NCBI RefSeq assembly: GCF_024756255.1
Contig: NZ_JANUHB010000001.1
Span: 1,178,001-1,242,000, forward strand
Length of the DNA: 64,000 nucleotides
Origin: Massilia agilis
GTDB taxonomy: Bacteria; Pseudomonadota; Gammaproteobacteria; Burkholderiales; Burkholderiaceae_D
Reading direction: 5' to 3'
A program made the translations under genes and the position numbers. The notes below the pieces were generated by a model, which did no database searches, was not told where the DNA came from, and saw only the letters and a program-made list of their open reading frames with translations. This document shows, piece by piece, positions 19,001-26,772 of this stretch; the stretch's first letter is position 1; each line of letters starts with the position of its first letter.

Positions 19001-19085
19001 GTAGGGTGGGCAGGTCTTCCTGCCCACGCGTTCAGCCAGTGCATGCGTGATCTGGACGCGTGGGCGGGAAACCCGCCCACCCTAC
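19001..19085. repeat. Family-1 palindromic repeat, copy C
   Basis: Outer arms GTAGGGTGGGC and GCCCACCCTAC; inner hairpins differ from copy A but remain paired: GGGCAGG/CCTGCCC on the left and GGGCGGG/CCCGCCC on the right. Lies between the convergent chemoreceptor and hemW genes and probably blocks read-through in both directions. Confidence 0.9.
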
Positions 19086-19097
19086 GCACCCCGGGCC

Positions 19098-20330
19098 TCA
19101 CGCGGCCAGGAACATCTCCTGCAAGTCATTGAGGAACCGCTGCCCCAGCTCGGTGGGCCGGATCACCTTGTGGTCGCGGTACAGCAGCCCTTTCGCCTCC
19201 GCCTCGTTCAGCTGCCTGTCGATCGCGTTGATGCCCATCCCCGTGCGCTCGCCAAACAGGTTCGGATCGAAGCCTTCCGTGAGCCGCAGCGCATTGAGCA
19301 TGAACTCGAAGCCCATGTCGGCCCGCGCGATCTCGTGCTCTTCCGCCACCGGGTTGCCCGCGCGCGCCGCTTCCATGTATGAAGCAGGCTGCTTGAAGCG
19401 CGCCTGCCGCAGCACCCGGTGCGGGAACGACAGCTTCGAGTGCGCACCCGCGCCGATGCCCAGGTAGTCCCCGAACTGCCAGTAATTCAGGTTGTGGCGC
19501 GCACGCCGTCCCGGCTGCGCATAGGCCGACACCTCGTAATGATCGTAACCGGCGCCCGCGGTCGCCTCAAGAATCATATCCTGCATGTCCGCGCTCTCGT
19601 CCTCGCCCGGCAGCTGCGGCGGGTACTTGGCGAACACCGTGTTCGGTTCCATCGTCAGGTGATACATCGACAGGTGCGGCGGCGCGAACGACAGCGCCGT
19701 TTGCAGGTCGCGCCTTGCCTCGTCCAGCGTTTGCGACGGCAGCGCGAACATCAGGTCCAGGTTGAAGTTGTCGAAGTTCGCCTGCGCGATCTCGACCGCG
19801 CGGCGCGCCTCGCGCTCGTCGTGGATGCGTCCCAGCGCCTTCAGGTGCGCCCCGTTGAAGCTCTGGATACCGATCGAGAGCCGGTTCACGCCGCTCTCGC
19901 GGTACGAGCGGAACTTCTCGGCCTCGAAGGTGCCCGGGTTGGCCTCCATCGTGATCTCCGCGTCCAGCTCCAGCGGCAGCAGCGTGCGCACGTCCGACAG
20001 CAGCCGGTCCAGACCCGCCGCCGACATCAGGCTGGGCGTGCCGCCGCCGATGAAGATCGTACGAATCGGCCGGCCCCAGATCATCGGCAGGGACTGCTCC
20101 AGGTCCAGCCGCAGCGCGTCCAGGTAGTCCTGTTCCGGCAGCGCGCCTTTGGCCTCGTGCGAGTTGAAGTCGCAGTACGGGCACTTGCGCACGCACCACG
20201 GGAAGTGGATGTACAGCGACAGCGGCGGCAGCGCCTGCAGGTTGAGCGCGCCGGGCTTCAGGTACTGGAGGGCGGCGGTGGCCGGCGAGCGTGGCTCGCT
20301 GCGCGCATCGACCGGTTTAATCGGGATCAT
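19098..20330 (-). CDS. hemW: Radical SAM heme chaperone HemW
   Basis: 410 residues, HemN-like radical SAM protein that, in the HemW subgroup, carries heme to acceptor proteins rather than oxidising coproporphyrinogen. The iron-sulfur cluster cysteines are Cys46, Cys50 and Cys53 in PWCVRKCPYCDF (C-x3-C-x2-C); IFIGGGTPSLM and MEANPGTFE are SAM-binding segments; the C-terminal HemN domain includes YWQFGDYLGIGAGAHS. The ATG at 20330 overlaps the rdgB stop as ATGA, so it is translated coupled to rdgB. The frame is open further upstream, but that part only reads through rdgB. Confidence 0.94.
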   Translation of the reverse strand: MIPIKPVDARSEPRSPATAALQYLKPGALNLQALPPLSLYIHFPWCVRKCPYCDFNSHEAKGALPEQDYLDALRLDLEQSLPMIWGRPIRTIFIGGGTPSLMSAAGLDRLLSDVRTLLPLELDAEITMEANPGTFEAEKFRSYRESGVNRLSIGIQSFNGAHLKALGRIHDEREARRAVEIAQANFDNFNLDLMFALPSQTLDEARRDLQTALSFAPPHLSMYHLTMEPNTVFAKYPPQLPGEDESADMQDMILEATAGAGYDHYEVSAYAQPGRRARHNLNYWQFGDYLGIGAGAHSKLSFPHRVLRQARFKQPASYMEAARAGNPVAEEHEIARADMGFEFMLNALRLTEGFDPNLFGERTGMGINAIDRQLNEAEAKGLLYRDHKVIRPTELGQRFLNDLQEMFLAA

Positions 20331-20911
20331 TTCAGCTTCTCGACCAGCGCGCGCAGCGCCTGGCCGCGGTGCGACATGGCGTTCTTCGTTTCCGGCGCCA
20401 GCTCGGCAACGGTCTTGCCCAGCGACGGCACCAGGAAATACGGGTCGTAGCCAAAGCCGCCGTCGCCACGCGGCGTATCGACCATCTCGCCGCGCCACAT
20501 GCCATCGGCGATCACCGGCTGCGGGTCGTCGGCATGGCGCACGTAGACCAGCACGCAGTAGTAATACGCCGTTTTGTCGGCATGCGCCGCCAGTTCCGCC
20601 ACCAGCTTTTCGTTGTTGCGGGCATCCGATTTCGGCTCGCCGGCGTAGCGCGCGGAATACACGCCGGGCGCGCCGCCGAGCGCGTTCACGCACACGCCCG
20701 AATCGTCGGCCAGCGCGGGCAGCCCGGTCAGGCGCGCGGCATGACGCGCCTTGGCCAGCGCGTTCTCGACGAAGGTCGCGTACGGCTCTTCCGCCTCGGG
20801 CACGTTGAACTCGCCCTGCGGGTGCAGCTCGAAGCCGATCGGCGCGAGCAGCTGGGCGAATTCCTTGAGTTTACCGGCGTTGTTGGAGGCGAGGACGAGG
20901 CGTTGGGTCAT
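20327..20911 (-). CDS. rdgB: XTP/dITP pyrophosphatase (RdgB/HAM1)
   Basis: Cytosolic house-cleaning enzyme hydrolysing dITP, XTP and ITP to monophosphates. 194 residues from the ATG at 20911; a TTG at 20935 in frame is the alternative, but neither has a good ribosome site and the family starts near the LVLASNNAGKLKEF motif, here at residues 5-18. Further family marks: ADDSGVCVNAL, GVYSARYAG, GFGYDPYFLVP and AMSHRGQALRAL. In related bacteria it directly follows rph; here a foreign-looking block of a CPBP gene and a REP doublet lies between them. Coupled by ATGA to hemW. Confidence 0.95.
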   Translation of the reverse strand: MTQRLVLASNNAGKLKEFAQLLAPIGFELHPQGEFNVPEAEEPYATFVENALAKARHAARLTGLPALADDSGVCVNALGGAPGVYSARYAGEPKSDARNNEKLVAELAAHADKTAYYYCVLVYVRHADDPQPVIADGMWRGEMVDTPRGDGGFGYDPYFLVPSLGKTVAELAPETKNAMSHRGQALRALVEKLK

Positions 20912-21091
20912 GGCGGCAGGAGCGAAATCGGGCAAACCGGTATTGTACCGCCGCCGCGCGGCGCTCGCCTCGCGCGCCGGGTATTGACCGCTTATCCCTG
21001 AAATCGTGCAGTTCGTCGCACTCCCTTGGCCGGCGCTGCGCGGCGTCGTTACAGTGGCGCCAGTTCAACAACAACCAGATCGGAAAACGAC

Positions 21092-21838
21092 ATGTCCCTC
21101 CGCGAATTCGCCAACAAGCGCCCTGTGCTCACCGCCGTGCTGTGCGCCGGCTTCCAGTTTGCCCTCACGGTCGCGATTTTGAAGACCGGCATGGCGCTGG
21201 CGCCGGCCAGCTTCGGCAAGGTCAAGATGGTCGCCTTCGCATCGACCATCCTGCTGCCGCTCCTGCTGACCCACCTGTTCGGGATGCGGCGCGAGGTGCG
21301 CCTTGGATTCAGCAACCTCAAGCCCAGCCCGTTCTACCTGGCGTGCCTGGTGCCGGTGCTCATGTTCGCCTCGATGGGTGTGCACGCCCGCGAAGGGAGC
21401 AGCGTCGGCGACGACCTGGTGATGCAGCTCTTTAACGCGTTCGGCGAGGAGCTGCTGTTTCGCGGCGTGATCTTCGTGATCCTGCTCAGCCTTCCGCAAT
21501 GGCAGGCGATCCTCATCAACGGCGTGCTGTTCGGGTCCATGCACCTGATTCACGGCTTCATGGACGGGAACTGGGCGAACGCATTCGTGTGGGCATTCAT
21601 GTCGACCGGCGCCGGCCTGATGTTCACCGCGGCGCGCTACCGCGCCAACAGTCTGTGGCTGCTCGTGCTGCTGCACATGATCGTGAACCTGGCGAGCATG
21701 TACTCGAATGTCGAGCACCTGGCCGGGCCGGCCGTGAATACGATGGTCCAGCACGCGGTCAAGGTGGTGGAGTATGGGCTGGGGCTGTATGTGATGGTGG
21801 CGAGCCTGCTGCGCCGGCCTTTGGCCCACGCCTCCTGA
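21092..21838 (+). CDS. CPBP-family intramembrane metalloprotease
   Basis: A 248-residue polytopic membrane protein of the CPBP (Abi/CAAX) family. The glutamates and Arg of motif 1 are in FGEELLFRG (Glu119, Glu120, Arg124), motif 2 His in FGSMHLIHG (His151), and motif 3 His195/Asn199 in LLHMIVNL, so all expected catalytic residues are present. Around six to eight membrane helices. Members cleave or process membrane proteins or peptides; some serve in bacteriocin self-immunity. It is on the opposite strand between rph and rdgB, normally neighbours, which suggests insertion. Start at the ATG at 21092, aligned with the first basic residues before the first helix. Confidence 0.88.
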   Translation: MSLREFANKRPVLTAVLCAGFQFALTVAILKTGMALAPASFGKVKMVAFASTILLPLLLTHLFGMRREVRLGFSNLKPSPFYLACLVPVLMFASMGVHAREGSSVGDDLVMQLFNAFGEELLFRGVIFVILLSLPQWQAILINGVLFGSMHLIHGFMDGNWANAFVWAFMSTGAGLMFTAARYRANSLWLLVLLHMIVNLASMYSNVEHLAGPAVNTMVQHAVKVVEYGLGLYVMVASLLRRPLAHAS

Positions 21839-21839
21839 G

Positions 21840-21945
21840 ACGTCGTTCCCGCGCAGGCGGGAACCCATGGACAGCTGGGCAGGCCGCAAGATCGCCGCGA
21901 GCAGTTCGAGCTCAGCATGGGTCCCCGCCTGCGCGGGGACGACGT
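21840..21945. repeat. Family-2 REP doublet, empty (106 bp)
   Basis: Inverted pair of about 29-base arms (21840-21868 and 21917-21945). The right arm folds on its own as GTCCCCGC and GCGGGGAC around a CTGC loop; the left arm has a one-base pair change with both sides altered (TTCCCGC/GCGGGAA), keeping pairing. About 48 bases separate the arms. It sits directly between the stop codons of the CPBP gene and rph, and matches the doublets at 63762 and 29052. Confidence 0.9.
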
Positions 21946-22680
21946 TTATGAGTTGATGGCCAGCGCCTGCTTTTGCAGGCGAATCAGCTGCGCGATGCCG
22001 CTTTCGGCCAGGTCCAGCAGGCGGTTCATCGCGGCGCGGTCGAAGGCCGCGCCTTCCGCCGTGCCCTGCACTTCGACAAAGTGGCCGGCATCGGTCATCA
22101 CCACGTTCATGTCGGTGTCGCAGTCCGAATCCTCGACATAATCGAGGTCCAGCACCGGCATCCCACGGAATACGCCCACCGAAATCGCGGCCACGAAATG
22201 CTTGACCGGCACCGCCGGGATCACGCCTTGCGCCACCAGCCGCGCAAACGCGTCATACGCAGCCACCATCGCGCCGGTGATCGACGCGGTGCGGGTGCCG
22301 CCGTCGGCCTGGATCACGTCGCAGTCGATCTGCAGCGTGCGCTCGCCGAACGCCTCCAGGTCGAACGCGGCGCGCAGCGAGCGGCCGATCAGGCGCTGGA
22401 TCTCCTGCGTGCGCCCGGACTGCTTGCCGCGCGCGGCCTCGCGGTCCATGCGCGTGTGGGTCGAGCGCGGCAGCATGCCGTATTCGGCCGTCATCCAGCC
22501 CTGCCCTTTCCCCTTCAGGAAGCCCGGCACCTTGTCCTCGATGCTGGCGGTGCAGATGACCTTGGTGTCGCCGCACTCGATCAGCACCGAGCCTTCCGCA
22601 TGCTTGGTGTATTGGCGCGTCAGGCGGATGTCGCGCAGCTGGTCGACCGCGCGAGCGCTCGGGCGTTGTTCGAACGTCAT
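21946..22680 (-). CDS. rph: Ribonuclease PH
   Basis: Phosphorolytic 3'-5' exoribonuclease finishing tRNA 3' ends; forms a hexameric ring in the cytosol. 244 residues, the usual length, starting [18 protein letters not shown]. The family core [30 protein letters not shown] and the phosphate-binding [18 protein letters not shown] are intact. The ATG at 22680 overlaps the stop of the phosphatase gene (ATGA), so the gene is translationally coupled to it. On the other side its stop touches the REP doublet. Confidence 0.96.
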   Translation of the reverse strand: MTFEQRPSARAVDQLRDIRLTRQYTKHAEGSVLIECGDTKVICTASIEDKVPGFLKGKGQGWMTAEYGMLPRSTHTRMDREAARGKQSGRTQEIQRLIGRSLRAAFDLEAFGERTLQIDCDVIQADGGTRTASITGAMVAAYDAFARLVAQGVIPAVPVKHFVAAISVGVFRGMPVLDLDYVEDSDCDTDMNVVMTDAGHFVEVQGTAEGAAFDRAAMNRLLDLAESGIAQLIRLQKQALAINS

Positions 22681-23624
22681 GGTGTGCCTTTGTCTAGTAA
22701 TTGGGATGACTTCTCGATCGCCTCGCGGATCTCGGCGATCGCCTTTTCGATCTCGTCCTCGTTGAACGCATCGGCCGCGTCCGCGGCCTGCGGCGCGGGT
22801 TCGTCGGCAATGGTGCTGTTGACCTCGTGCTCGGGCAGCATCTGGGTCGAGATCAGGTCGTTGCCTGCGGCCGTCGCCTCGTCGCCCGCGCCCTGCCACA
22901 TGATCGCCAGCGCGGTCGTGTTGTCGGCCTTCGGGCCGGCCACTTCCAGCGCGGTCTCGATCATGTCGGGCACGGCCTGTACCACGGTCCTGGTGGACAG
23001 GCGCTGCACGATGTCATGGTCCGGCAGCATCGACCACAGCCCGTCCGAACACAGCATCATCACGTCGCCCGCCTGCAGGCTGGCCTGGCGCGACACTTCC
23101 ACATTCGGCGGCTGGGAGGCGCCCAGGCAGTTGTACAGCTTGTTGCGGTCCGGGTGGGTGCTGCGCTCGAATTCGCTGGCGCGGCCCTTGGCGATCAGGT
23201 ACTCGATGTGCGAGTGGTCGCGCGTGCGCCCGAGCAGCTGGCCGCGCCGCACCCAGTACAGGCGCGAGTCGCCGCAATGCGCCCAGATCGCCGTGTTGTG
23301 CTGGATGAGGCAGGCCACCACCGTGGTGCGCGGCGTATCGGACAGCTGGTGCACGGCAGCGTAGCGCAGGATGTCATGGTGCGCCTTCAGGAACGCCTCT
23401 TCGAAAAAGCGCTCGGGCCGTTTGACGTAGGGCGCGGCGTGCGACTGGAACAGCGACGACAGCGCCTGCATCGCGATCGTGGCCGCGATCTCGCCGCCCT
23501 TGTGCCCGCCCATGCCGTCGGCCAGCGCCAGCAGCAGCGCTTCGCGCGTGTAGCTGTAGCCCATCCGGTCCTGGTTGACGCGGCGCGCGCCGATGTCGCT
23601 CTTCTGGTACACCGAAAACTGCAT
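22677..23624 (-). CDS. PP2C-type Ser/Thr protein phosphatase
   Basis: 315-residue metal-dependent phosphatase, about 250 residues of catalytic PP2C domain plus an acidic C-terminal tail. Metal-binding motifs are intact: RRVNQDR near residue 14, [14 protein letters not shown] near 35, [22 protein letters not shown] and ADNTTALAI. The start ATG at 23624 has GGAG eight bases upstream; longer frames read into the kinase gene. The gene follows the kinase by 13 bases and is coupled to rph, so kinase and phosphatase form an opposed pair working on the same targets. The tail (about 260-315), rich in Ala and Glu, may be a docking segment. Confidence 0.93.
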   Translation of the reverse strand: MQFSVYQKSDIGARRVNQDRMGYSYTREALLLALADGMGGHKGGEIAATIAMQALSSLFQSHAAPYVKRPERFFEEAFLKAHHDILRYAAVHQLSDTPRTTVVACLIQHNTAIWAHCGDSRLYWVRRGQLLGRTRDHSHIEYLIAKGRASEFERSTHPDRNKLYNCLGASQPPNVEVSRQASLQAGDVMMLCSDGLWSMLPDHDIVQRLSTRTVVQAVPDMIETALEVAGPKADNTTALAIMWQGAGDEATAAGNDLISTQMLPEHEVNSTIADEPAPQAADAADAFNEDEIEKAIAEIREAIEKSSQLLDKGTP

Positions 23625-23637
23625 GGTCAAGCTCCGT

Positions 23638-24633
23638 TCAGGTCTGCTGGCCGCCAGCCTTGCCGCGCGCGCGCAGGCCCAGCTTGCCCACGAGGCCGCG
23701 CCATCCGCCCTTTTCCGGCCCGGCCGCCCGCTTGCGCTCGGCGGCCTTCGGCAGCGCCGCCTGCAGCACCTTCTGCAGCGCGAACACGCTTTGCGGCCGC
23801 GCCAGCGGGTCCAGCGCCAGGCAGGCGCGCACCATGGCCACCAGCTCGTCCGAATAGGTGCCTGCCAGCGCGTCAAACTGGGCCTGCATCGTGTCCTCGT
23901 TCTTGCGCTGGTTGGCCGGCTGCGGCGGTGCGCCGCTCATGCAGGCGAACATGGACGCGCCGATGCTGTAGATGTCCGACCACGGCCCCAGCGGGGTGCC
24001 CTTGGTGTACAGCTCGGGCGGCGCGAAGCCGGGCGTGTACATTGGCCGCAGCAGCGGCGAGTCGGTCTCGATGGTCTGGCGCGCCGCGCCAAAGTCCAGC
24101 AGCAGCGGCGTGCCGTCGGTACGCAGGTAGATGTTGGCCGGCTTGATATCCAGGTGCAGCAGCTTGTTGGCATGGACCTCGCGCAGGCCCGAGCACACGC
24201 CGATGAACAGCTGGCAGATCGCCGCTTCCGACAGCCGGCTGCCCTTGGACGCCACGCGCGCGATCCGCTCCTGCAGCGTGTGGCCCGATTCGTAGGCCAT
24301 CACCATGTATACGGTGTCGTGCGCCTTGAAGAAGTTGACCACCCGGACCACGTTCGGGTGCACGATGCGCGCCAGCGCCCGCCCCTCTTCGAAAAAGCAC
24401 TTCAGGCCGATGCGGAAAATGGGCAGGTTGGGCTTGTCGATGGTCGGCACCAGCTCGCCGGGCTGACGCAGCGCAAGCGCGCTGGGAAGATACTCCTTGA
24501 TGGCGACCGCATTGCCCTCGCCGTCATAGGCGAGATATACAATACTGAACCCGCCGGACGCAATTTTCTTTACAATGCGATATCCGGCAATTTCGAGCCC
24601 ATCGGGCAAGGGAGCATTATTTTGTGCGGCCAT
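23638..24633 (-). CDS. Hanks-type Ser/Thr protein kinase
   Basis: Eukaryotic-like protein kinase of 331 residues with no membrane segment or sensor domain. Glycine loop IASGGFSIVYLA (24-35), ATP lysine Lys46 in VAIKEYL, helix-C Glu near 82-83, catalytic loop HLDIKPANI at 160-168 with Asp162, and DFG at 180-182. The HRD arginine is replaced by Leu (HLD), so it is a non-RD kinase that may not need activation-loop phosphorylation. The C-terminal 40 residues are basic. The start at 24633 has AAGGAA at proper distance; the frame is open upstream but without a good start. Divergent from yicC. Confidence 0.92.
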   Translation of the reverse strand: MAAQNNAPLPDGLEIAGYRIVKKIASGGFSIVYLAYDGEGNAVAIKEYLPSALALRQPGELVPTIDKPNLPIFRIGLKCFFEEGRALARIVHPNVVRVVNFFKAHDTVYMVMAYESGHTLQERIARVASKGSRLSEAAICQLFIGVCSGLREVHANKLLHLDIKPANIYLRTDGTPLLLDFGAARQTIETDSPLLRPMYTPGFAPPELYTKGTPLGPWSDIYSIGASMFACMSGAPPQPANQRKNEDTMQAQFDALAGTYSDELVAMVRACLALDPLARPQSVFALQKVLQAALPKAAERKRAAGPEKGGWRGLVGKLGLRARGKAGGQQT

Positions 24634-24709
24634 CCATGGGTTCCTTGCGTAACACGGCGATTGTGTGGATAAATCTGTTCTTTGTAAAGAATAAAAACCG
24701 GGGAATCCA

Positions 24710-25612
24710 TTGAGCATTTCAAGCATGACAGGTTACGCGGTCGCCACCAGCGAAGGGGCGGCCGGCACCCTCACAATCGAAATCAAGAGCGTCAACTCGC
24801 GCTTTCTTGACCTGCAGTTTCGCATCAACGACGACCTGCGCGCCCTCGAACCCGACCTGCGCACCGCGATCATGGGCGCCATCAGCCGCGGCAAGGTCGA
24901 GGTGCGGGTGTCGTTCGGCCGCAAGGTGGCCAGCGGCTCGCAAGTGCTGAACCAGGACCTGCTGGCCGACCTGGCGCGCCTGCAGGCCGAAGTGACCCGC
25001 CATTTCGTCTCCGCCCCGCTGATGACGGTGGCCGAGCTGCTGCGCTGGCCGGGCGTCATCGAGGAATCGCACGTCGGCCAGGAATCGCTGCAGGCCGATG
25101 TGGCGGCCCTCACCGCCAGGACCATCGCCGCCTTCGTCGAAAGCCGCAAGCGCGAAGGCGCCGCGCTCGAAGCGATGCTGGTGTCGCGCATCGACGCGAT
25201 GGAAGACATCGTCAAGCGCATCACCCCGCTCATCCCGCAGGTGATTTCGCAGTTCCAGCAAAAGGCGGTCGAGCGCATGCAGGACGCATTGGGCCTGGCC
25301 GGGCACGGCAACCCGCAGGCGCTGTCGCGCCAGGAAGTGTTCGAGCGCATCCGCCAGGAAGTCACCCTGTACGGCATCCGCATCGACGTGTCCGAAGAGC
25401 TGTCGCGCCTGTCCGCGCACCTGGCCGAGACGCGCCACATCCTCAAGAAAGGCGGCCAGGTCGGCAAGCGCCTGGACTTCATGATGCAGGAACTGAACCG
25501 CGAGGCCAACACGCTCGGCGCCAAGGCCTCGGTCAAGGAGCTGGCCGATGCGTCGATGGAGCTCAAGCTGCTGATTGAGCAGATGCGCGAGCAGGTGCAG
25601 AATCTGGAATAA
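24710..25612 (+). CDS. yicC: YicC/YloC family endoribonuclease
   Basis: 300-residue YicC-type protein; relatives are endoribonucleases linked to small-RNA turnover and envelope or stress phenotypes. The start SMTGYAVA and the C-terminal block GKRLDFMMQELNREANTLGAKASVKELADASMELKLLIEQMREQVQNLE are the two conserved ends of the family. The start is a TTG at 24710, five residues before SMTGYA and preceded by GGGGA; an ATG at 24725 would remove residues the family keeps. It is divergent from the Ser/Thr kinase and is followed by a family-1 repeat and gmk. Confidence 0.92.
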   Translation: MSISSMTGYAVATSEGAAGTLTIEIKSVNSRFLDLQFRINDDLRALEPDLRTAIMGAISRGKVEVRVSFGRKVASGSQVLNQDLLADLARLQAEVTRHFVSAPLMTVAELLRWPGVIEESHVGQESLQADVAALTARTIAAFVESRKREGAALEAMLVSRIDAMEDIVKRITPLIPQVISQFQQKAVERMQDALGLAGHGNPQALSRQEVFERIRQEVTLYGIRIDVSEELSRLSAHLAETRHILKKGGQVGKRLDFMMQELNREANTLGAKASVKELADASMELKLLIEQMREQVQNLE

Positions 25613-25637
25613 ATCGCGCCCGGCATCGCTACCGGTA

Positions 25638-25727
25638 GTTGAACGCGTGGGCGGGAGACCCGCCCACCCTACCGGCGCCGCCGGCGCTGACACGTAGGGT
25701 GGGCAGATCTCTGCCCACGCGTTCAAC
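25638..25727. repeat. Family-1 palindromic repeat, copy D (arms inverted)
   Basis: Here the arms point outward: GTTGAACGCGTGGGC at the left end and GCCCACGCGTTCAAC at the right end, with CACCCTAC and GTAGGGTG in the middle. Inner hairpins are GGGCGGG/CCCGCCC and GGGCAGA/TCTGCCC. It separates yicC from gmk in one transcription direction. Confidence 0.9.
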
Positions 25728-25786
25728 CAGCGCAAGTGCAGCCACACAGCCTGCAGAACCCGTTTTAAGTTTTGAGGAACCACACC

Positions 25787-26440
25787 ATGTCCGTCGTCCC
25801 CGCCCCCGCCTATTCCGGCAGCCTGTTCATCGTCGCCGCCCCGTCCGGCGCCGGCAAGTCGACCCTGGTGAATGCCCTGCTCGCGCTGGAGCCGGGCATC
25901 AAGCTGTCGATCTCGACCACCACGCGCGCGCCGCGCCCGGGCGAACAGGACGGCCGCGAATACTACTTCACCACCGCCGACGATTTCGTCGCGCGCGCCG
26001 AGCGCGGCGAATTCCTGGAATGGGCCGAGGTGCACGGCAACTACTACGGCACCAGCCGCCTGACCGTGGAACAGGAGATGAAGAACGGCACCGACATCCT
26101 GCTGGAAATCGACTGGCAGGGCGCGCGCCAGGTGAAAAAGCAGTTCCCGCATGCGGCCGGCATCTTTATCCTGCCGCCGTCGATCGCCGCGCTGGAAGAG
26201 CGCCTGTACAAGCGCGGCACCGACGAGCCGCACATCATCACCCGGCGCCTGCTGGCGGCCGGCGGGGAGATCGCTCACGCTCCCGAGTTCGAATATGCTA
26301 TCATCAACGAAGAGTTCAACGTCGCCCTGTCCGAACTGCAGGCGATTGTCAAAGCGACACGTTGCCGGTTCGCCCAGCAGGCCGCCCGCAACGCCTCGCT
26401 GTTTGCCCAGCTGGGTATCCACGCGCAACAAGAATCGTGA
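25787..26440 (+). CDS. gmk: Guanylate kinase
   Basis: Phosphorylates GMP to GDP in the cytosol; essential in purine nucleotide synthesis and a supplier of the GTP that SpoT uses. 217 residues. P-loop APSGAGKST at 18-26, GMP-binding region [14 protein letters not shown] and [15 protein letters not shown], later [10 protein letters not shown]. The start ATG at 25787 has GAGGAA seven bases before; a TTG inside that ribosome site at 25772 is less likely. First of the conserved run gmk-rpoZ-spoT. Confidence 0.97.
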   Translation: MSVVPAPAYSGSLFIVAAPSGAGKSTLVNALLALEPGIKLSISTTTRAPRPGEQDGREYYFTTADDFVARAERGEFLEWAEVHGNYYGTSRLTVEQEMKNGTDILLEIDWQGARQVKKQFPHAAGIFILPPSIAALEERLYKRGTDEPHIITRRLLAAGGEIAHAPEFEYAIINEEFNVALSELQAIVKATRCRFAQQAARNASLFAQLGIHAQQES

Positions 26441-26493
26441 CCCGCTCGCTTGCCTAAGCGCGCGTATCACATCGTTATTCAGGAGTGAACAAC

Positions 26494-26697
26494 ATGGCCC
26501 GCATCACCATTGAAGATTGCCTCAAGAACATCCCCAACCGCTTCCAGCTGACCCTGGCAGCCACCTACCGCGCGCGCCAGCTCCTGCAAGGCCACACCCC
26601 CAAGGTCGAAGCCAAGGACAAGCCGACCGTGCTGGCCCTGCGCGAAATCGCCGCCGGTAAAGTCGGGCTGGAAATGCTGAAAAAGGTGCCGATGTAA
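26494..26697 (+). CDS. rpoZ: RNA polymerase omega subunit
   Basis: Small subunit (67 residues) that binds the beta-prime subunit, helps assemble RNA polymerase and forms part of a ppGpp site. Canonical start [19 protein letters not shown] and typical helix [11 protein letters not shown]. The ATG at 26494 has AGGAG eight bases upstream. Located 53 bases after gmk and 75 before spoT, the order known in most beta- and gammaproteobacteria. Confidence 0.97.
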   Translation: MARITIEDCLKNIPNRFQLTLAATYRARQLLQGHTPKVEAKDKPTVLALREIAAGKVGLEMLKKVPM

Positions 26698-26772
26698 GTT
26701 TCTCCGGTCATCCGGGGGAGTCAGTCCGTAATTCTGTTATTCTGTTCAAACAAGGGCTGAACGACATTGCGT

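Noticed and set aside
26698-26740. Terminator after rpoZ
   Set aside because: A short CTCCGG/CCGG hairpin is present but is imperfect and lacks a T run; read-through into spoT is expected.
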